Shown piece by piece: positions 58,736 to 64,000 of a stretch of DNA of 64,000 bases. Under the pieces are notes generated by a model. That model had not been told where the DNA came from and did not search any database. It saw only the letters and a program-made list of their open reading frames with translations. Origin of the DNA: an uncultured Clostridium sp. (GTDB lineage: Bacteria; Bacillota; Clostridia; TANB77; CAG-508); assembly GCA_958438515.1 (NCBI GenBank), contig CAUBRZ010000002.1:62001-126000 (forward strand), given 5' to 3'. Position 1 is the stretch's first letter. Each line of letters starts with the position of its first letter. A program made the translations under genes and the position numbers.

Positions 58736-61118
58736 ATGAACAGATATTTAGAAAAACTAGAATTTAATAAAATATTAGAAAATTTAAGTTCTCATTGCGT
58801 TACATATTTAGGTAAAGAATTGGCTTTAAATTTACTACCTAAATATAATCATGATCAAGTACAGATGCTTCTAAATGAAACTCAAGAAGCTGTAAATTTA
58901 ATATATAGAAACTCTACTCCAATATTTTATGAAATCAAAAATATTGATGTAGAACTTAAAAATTTAGAAAGTAACTTAGCTCTTAGCTGTAAATCTCTTT
59001 TAGATTTAAATTTAATTTTTAAGTCTGCTTATGAACTAAAACAATATGTAAATAAAGATTATGTGGATATGTCTACATATCCCATTTTAAATAATTTATT
59101 TAATGCTCTTTATTCAAATAAAAGTGTTATAGATAAAATCACTTCTTGTATTTTAGATGAAAATACAATTGATGATAATGCATCTTCTAAATTAAAATCA
59201 ATCAGAAAAAATCAAAAAAAATTAGAACAGGATATTAAAAATAAGCTAAATAATATGATACATTCTTCAAAATATTCTAAATATGTACAAGAATCAATAG
59301 TTACTATTAGAAATGATCGTTTTGTTATTCCTATAAAAGAAGAATATCGCTCTTTTATAAAAGGTTTTATACATGATATATCAAATGCAGGCTCTACTGT
59401 TTTTATTGAACCTACGTCTATATTTGAAATGAACAATGAATTAAATAGTTTAAAAATAGAAGAAGAACTTGAAATAGAACAAATTCTACTAGAACTATCC
59501 TCACTATTTTCACCTTATGTGGATGAACTAAAACTAGATATTAATTTAATTGGCAAATTAGATTTTATTTTTGCTAAGGCTAAATATTCAAAAAAATTAA
59601 AAGCAATTACACCTCACATAAATAAAAATAAACAAATAAATTTAATTGAAGCCAAACACCCTTTAATTGATACTGAATTGGTTGTTCCTATCACTGTTAA
59701 TCTTGGTAAAGATTTCTCTACACTTCTTATTACTGGTCCAAATACAGGAGGAAAAACTGTCAGCATGAAAACTGTTGGATTACTTTGCTCTATGGCTTGC
59801 AGTGGATTAAATATACCTGCTAAAGAAATTTCTAGCATATATGTTTTTGATAATATCTTTGCTGATATTGGTGATGACCAAAGTATTAATAATTCATTAA
59901 GTACTTTTTCTTCTCATATATTAAATATTGTGGAAATTACTAAATGTGCTACTACTGATTCATTAATATTAGTTGATGAGTTAGGTTCTGGAACTGACCC
60001 AATAGAAGGTGCTAATCTCGCAATTAGTATTTTAGATTATTTTAAGAATATTGGTGCTTTAACAATTGCTACTACACATTATCAAGAACTTAAACAATAT
60101 GCATTAGTGACTAATGGATTTCAGAATGCATCTGTTGAATTCAATGTAGACACATTAACTCCAACTTATAAACTATTAGTTGGTATTCCTGGTAAAAGTA
60201 ATGCTTTTGAAATTAGTAAAAATTTAGGTTTAGATATAAAAATAATTGAAGATGCTAAATCCCACATGTCTTCAGAGCAAACTAATATTGAAGAACTTTT
60301 AAAAAGTATTTATGATGATAAAATTGAAATTGAAAAGGAAAAACAAGAATTAGAAGATAAATTAAAACACATTTCCTTTTTAGAAAAGTCTTTAGTTAAG
60401 GATAACGAAAATTTGCAAAGACAAGAACAAGAATTAATAAATAACGCTAAAATAAAAGCTAGAAACATCTTATTAGATGCAAAAGAAGATGCTACAAAAA
60501 TCATCAAAGAATTAACATTACTAAATAATACTGATTTAAAGCAAGCTGATAAATTAAGAAATGATTTAAATAGTAAAATTAAAGATATTAATATTTCTAA
60601 TAATGATTCTACATCTGACAAAAAATCCAATTTAGATATTAAAGATATTAAGCCTAATTTAGAAGTTTTTGTTAAAAGCTTAGGAAAAAACCGGAACTAT
60701 AATTTCTAATATTTCAAAATCAAATAAAGTTCAGGTACAAATCGGTATGATGAAAATGAATATTAATATTTCTGACTTAGAAAAAATTAAAAGTAATGGT
60801 GATACTACATTATCTAAAAAAAGCTATACTCAAAATGGTCAAAACTCTAGCTATAATATTTCTAAATCAAAGACCATAAAACCTGAAATTAATGTTATTG
60901 GTTTAAATGTTGAAGAAGCTTTATTTATTGTAGATAAATTTTTAGATGATTGTAGTTTATCAAAACTTCAAACAGTTAGAATTGTTCATGGAAAGGGTAC
61001 TGGAAGATTAAAAAATGGTATTCATAACTTCTTAAATAATCACCCACATGTCAAGTCTTATAGGTTAGGCACTTTTGGTGAAGGTGAAATGGGTGTTACT
61101 GTTGTAGAGTTAAAATAA
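58736..61118 (+). CDS. mutS2: Endonuclease MutS2, read through a CGGA site
   Basis: 793 residues, full family length. MutS2 acts on collided ribosomes or recombination intermediates, with an Smr nuclease domain. N-terminal core domain, P-loop TGPNTGGKTVSMKT (about 335-348), LILVDELGSGTDPIEG Walker B, ATTHYQELK, a coiled-coil region (about 515-610), and the C-terminal Smr domain with VIGLNVEEALFIVDKFL and VHGKGTGRLKNGI. CGGA (60692-60695) after AAC is near residue 653, between the coiled coil and Smr, and restores LGKNGTIISNIS. In-frame CGC is arginine (EEYRSF), so only CGG is special. Confidence 0.95.
60692..60695 (+). other. CGGA frame site in mutS2 (Gly653)
   Basis: In-phase CGG after AAC. 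The zero frame ends four codons later. 652 codons precede and 140 residues with the Smr domain follow. Confidence 0.94.
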
Positions 61119-61141
61119 TTTTTATAAAACTACAAAACATT

Positions 61142-61203
61142 AAAAAGTTTATATTTCTATATATTATTGGTTTTACAATAAATATACAAATATAAACTTT
61201 TTT
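61142..61203. terminator. Bidirectional terminator between mutS2 and ylmH
   Basis: AAAAAGTTTATATTT pairs with AAATATAAACTTTTT across a long AT-rich loop, between convergent genes. Confidence 0.65.
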
Positions 61204-62006
61204 TATATATATTTTTCAATTAAAAGCACTGTTCTTCCACTTCTTGTGTTTCCCACACTTTCTTTTATTATAAATCTTCCTTTTCCTCTAATTGTAATAA
61301 TATCATTAATTTTAATTTGCTTAGATTGCTTTGTTTCATTTTGCCCATTTATAAAAACTCTTTCTTGATTAATTATCTGCACAGCTTTATTTCTAGAAGT
61401 TTTAGCTAAATCAGAAACAATATTATCTAATCTTAATGATGGAACGATAATTTTTATTTCTTCTACTCTTATTTCTTTTTTTCTTAAACTTTCAATTTCT
61501 TCTATTTCAATATTACTTTTCTCGAATCTAGTTAATAATCCAATTTCTTTTTTTAATATCTCTGCAAAATCATTGATTACTATAATATCTGCCCCATCAT
61601 TTGAAACTAAAATATCTCCTACTTTTTGTCTATTTAATCCTAATTTTACTATTCCACCAAGATAATTTCTGTGATTATATTTTCCTTGTTCTTCCTCTGG
61701 TAATATAACCCTTACTACTCTTATCATTTTGTTATAATTTTTTTCTATCATTTTTTTATCATATTTTTCTGGATATATTATTAGAATTTTCCTTTCTGCT
61801 TCCTCATATCCTCCATATAATTCATAATTACTAATTTTTGTTTTCCTTAAAAAATTTTCTACTAGTGAGATTTGATACATATCTAAGAAATCTGTATATT
61901 CAATTTTTTCTCTTGTACTCGAAAACTCTATTTTATCCAAAACTTGAGATAAGCACATCTTATCTTCTTGTTTTTTATAATCTTTTAATAACTCTATTTT
62001 ATTCAT
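61203..62006 (-). CDS. YlmH-type S4-domain RNA-binding protein
   Basis: 267 residues. The N-terminal domain (QVLDKIEFSSTREKIEYTDF, FLRKTKISNYELYGGYEEAE) and central RNA-binding part (NYLGGIVKLGLNRQKVGDI) are those of YlmH, and the C-terminal S4 domain has LRLDNIVSDLAKTSRNKAVQ and IRGKGRFII. YlmH/RqcP2-type proteins bind stalled 50S subunits in ribosome-associated quality control or work near cell-division genes. Immediately downstream of dxs; whether the pair is functionally linked is unknown. Ribosome site GGAAGG lies next to an out-of-frame CGG outside coding sequence. Confidence 0.85.
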   Translation of the reverse strand: MNKIELLKDYKKQEDKMCLSQVLDKIEFSSTREKIEYTDFLDMYQISLVENFLRKTKISNYELYGGYEEAERKILIIYPEKYDKKMIEKNYNKMIRVVRVILPEEEQGKYNHRNYLGGIVKLGLNRQKVGDILVSNDGADIIVINDFAEILKKEIGLLTRFEKSNIEIEEIESLRKKEIRVEEIKIIVPSLRLDNIVSDLAKTSRNKAVQIINQERVFINGQNETKQSKQIKINDIITIRGKGRFIIKESVGNTRSGRTVLLIEKYI

Positions 62007-62029
62007 TATATTTTCCTTCCGATTACGCT

Positions 62030-63915
62030 TTACGCATTTGTTTTCTTTTTTGTGCTTTCAATATATTTAAAATCAATATTTGCAATGATAGATTTACTAT
62101 CTTGATTGTATAATTTTTCTAATTCTTCAGGCATTCCATGTTTAATATATTCATCAGGATAAGCATAATTTTGTATTTTAACATTTTTTATTTTCTCGTC
62201 CACAATAAGTTCTTTTATTGCTGTTGCTAATCCATTAACTATTGTCCCATCTTCCATTGTTATAACATATTTAGTTTTTTCTATTGATTCTTTTATTGTC
62301 TTTCTATCCAACGGTTTTAAAAATCTTGCATTTATTACTTCTGGTGTTTTTCCTTTTTTTCTGATTTCTTTTGCAACTTCTAAACTTCTTGCAACCGTTT
62401 TTCCTATTGAGATTATTGTTATGTCTTCTCCTTGCTCTAAAACTTGTGACTTTCCTAATACTATTTTTTCTTTTCTTATATTACTATTTTCTTCTCCACC
62501 TCTAGGATATCTTATTATTACAGGTTTTCCTAAATTAACTGCAAATTCTAGCATATCCTCAAGTTCTTTAAAATTTGCTGGAGCCATAATTGTTAAATTT
62601 GGCACTACTCTAAAAAAAGCCATATCAAGTGTCCCTTGATGTGTTTCTCCGGTCTTGTCCTACAATACCTGCTCTATCCACACATAAAACTACTGGTAAA
62701 TCCTGCATTGCTACATCATGAATAACTTGATCATATGCCCTTTGATAAAATGATGCATAGATTGGTACTACTGGAATTACCCCTTCTTTTGCCATTCCTG
62801 CTGCTAATCCAACTGCATGTTGTTCTGCTATTCCTATGTCAAAAAACCTATCTGGAAATTCTTCTGCAAATTCAGTTAAGCCTGTTCCATCTTTCATTGA
62901 TGCTGTTATAGCTACAATCTTATCGTTTTTTCTTGCTAAATTAACTAATTTTTCTCCAAATACTTTGGAATAATCTTTCTTTTTTTCCTTTTTGCTTTTT
63001 CCTGTTTTTATATCAAATGGACCAGTTGCATGAAATCTATCCGGATTTTCCTCTGCAATTTTATATCCTTTTCCTTTTTTAGTTAAAACATGTAATAGTA
63101 CAGGACCTTCTAATTGTTTACTAATTTCAAGCATTCTTTCTAATTCTTCTATATTATGTCCATCTACTGGTCCTAAATATCTAAACCCTATGTCTTCAAA
63201 AAACATTTTTGGAATAATTAATTGTTTAATACTTCTTTTTACTCTTTGTACAATTTTAACAAAAGGTTTGCCTATTACTGGTATTTTGTTAATGATATTT
63301 TTTACCGAAACATTTGATTTTGTATAAGTCTTTTTAGTTCTCAATTTACTTAAAAGCATATTAACTCCACCAATGTTCTTAGAAATGCTCATTTCATTAT
63401 CATTTAATATAACAGTTAATCTAGTTTGACTACAACCTGCATCATTTAAAGCTTCTAATGCCATTCCTCCAGTTAAAGCCCCATCTCCGAATTACTGCTA
63501 ATACGTTATTATTTTCTCCTTTTATATCTCTTGCTCTTGCCATTCCTAATGCGACTGAGATAGATGTGCTACTATGTCCTGTATTGAAGCAATCTGTTTT
63601 TGATTCATTTGTCTTTGGGAATCCTGCTATCCCATCTAACTTTCTTAGAGTTTTTAATTGTTTCCTTCTTCCTGTTAAAATCTTATGCACATAAGTTTGA
63701 TGCCCTACATCCCATACAATTTTATCTTTTGGCAAGTCAAATACTGTATGTAATGCTATTGTTAATTCTACTACCCCTAAGTTAGAAGCTAAATGTCCTC
63801 CATTTTCTGACACAACATTTAATATCTCTTTTCTAATCTCTTCTGCCAATACCTTTTGTTCATCTATATTTAATTTTTTTACATCCTCGGCTGAATTTAT
63901 TTTTTCTATTATCAT
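62030..63915 (-). CDS. dxs: 1-deoxy-D-xylulose-5-phosphate synthase, two CGGA sites
   Basis: 627 residues, family length after both sites. First enzyme of the MEP isoprenoid pathway, using thiamine diphosphate. [31 protein letters not shown] and [18 protein letters not shown] (ThDP motif beginning GDG) are N-terminal; [17 protein letters not shown] holds the catalytic glutamate; [16 protein letters not shown] and the C-terminal transketolase domain follow. The two CGGA sites are 63486-63489 (after ATT, the glycine of the ThDP-binding GDG motif) and 62648-62651 (after GAC, GQDGETH). Only the combination of both gives a full protein. No fragment alone contains a complete active site. Confidence 0.96.
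62648..62651 (-). other. Second CGGA frame site in dxs (Gly422)
   Basis: In-phase CGG after GAC, in the conserved motif GQDGETHQG. 205 residues follow. Confidence 0.95.
63486..63489 (-). other. First CGGA frame site in dxs (Gly143)
   Basis: In-phase CGG after ATT, encoding the first glycine of the ThDP-binding motif GDGALTGG. 142 codons precede; 278 lie between the two sites. Confidence 0.95.
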
Positions 63916-64000
63916 AATATCACCTGTTTTTTATTTTTAGCTTTTAGATTATATCATATTATATTACATTTTTCTAGCCTTTTTCCCAAATCTAACCCAT

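Noticed and set aside
62007..62029. CCG near 62020 as another frame site linking dxs and ylmH
   Set aside because: It lies after the dxs stop codon in the ribosome site of ylmH; no frame needs joining.

Overview
The window is AT-rich, well under 30% GC by eye, and comes from a spore-forming Firmicute of the Clostridia type. The evidence is SpoIVB, SpoVG, SpoVM, an alpha/beta small acid-soluble spore protein and a spore-photoproduct-lyase relative, together with Gram-positive gene neighbourhoods such as era-yqzL-recO, tig-clpP-clpX, prpC-prkC-rsgA-rpe and spoVM-rpmB. Most genes lie on the minus strand. No gene-free stretch exceeds 300 bases.

The outstanding feature is a frame anomaly. Eighteen genes, many of them normally essential (era, clpX, dxs twice, rimO, tgt, queA, recO, mutS2, prpC, histidine kinase, pilus ATPase), look broken by a +1 frameshift. 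All 20 breaks sit at an in-phase CGG triplet. At every one, reading the four bases CGGN as a single glycine restores the family sequence and the frame, and segment lengths then divide exactly by three. I found no in-phase CGG read as arginine in any gene. The 37 or so out-of-phase CGG strings on coding strands (AAC GGA, TCG GAA, CCG GAT and so on) cause no frame change. CGT, CGC and CGA still look like arginine. The simplest reading is that CGG has lost its arginine tRNA and CGGN is decoded as a four-base glycine codon, or by an equivalent +1 hop. A 13-nt tandem duplication inside the pilus ATPase keeps frame only under this rule. I list those genes as single intact CDSs.

Layout: 1-2233 holds a partial LCP cell-wall ligase, a Phe-Asp-Val tRNA cluster and a patatin phospholipase. 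2430-10591 holds a cation-efflux protein, an unknown acidic protein, rimO, rng, pth, spoVG, murC and a coiled-coil repeat protein. 10802-23945 holds spoIVB and then a Tad/type-II-secretion-like pilus operon (CpaB, two MinD-like proteins, TadA, a fused TadB-TadC and seven small membrane-anchored pilin-like proteins). 24060-29426 holds a HAD phosphatase, hpf, a spore protein gene, recO, yqzL, era and a glycosyltransferase. 29586-38896 holds a WG-repeat membrane protein, tgt, an unknown protein, queA, a metallopeptidase-like protein, pnp and rpsO. 39095-47613 holds an SPL-family protein, dfrA, thyA, a PflX-like radical SAM protein, a two-component system, an amidase-domain protein and a CAP-domain protein. 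47680-51859 holds clpX, clpP, tig, rpmB, spoVM and a tiny membrane protein. 52019-63915 holds nth, a bactofilin-like protein, rpe, rsgA, prkC, prpC, mutS2, ylmH and dxs.

A second pattern is a short GGGGACAG-type element. It recurs on the coding strand exactly at the 3' ends of several genes, supplying or touching their stop codons; one copy is a MITE-like inverted repeat between the response regulator and kinase genes.
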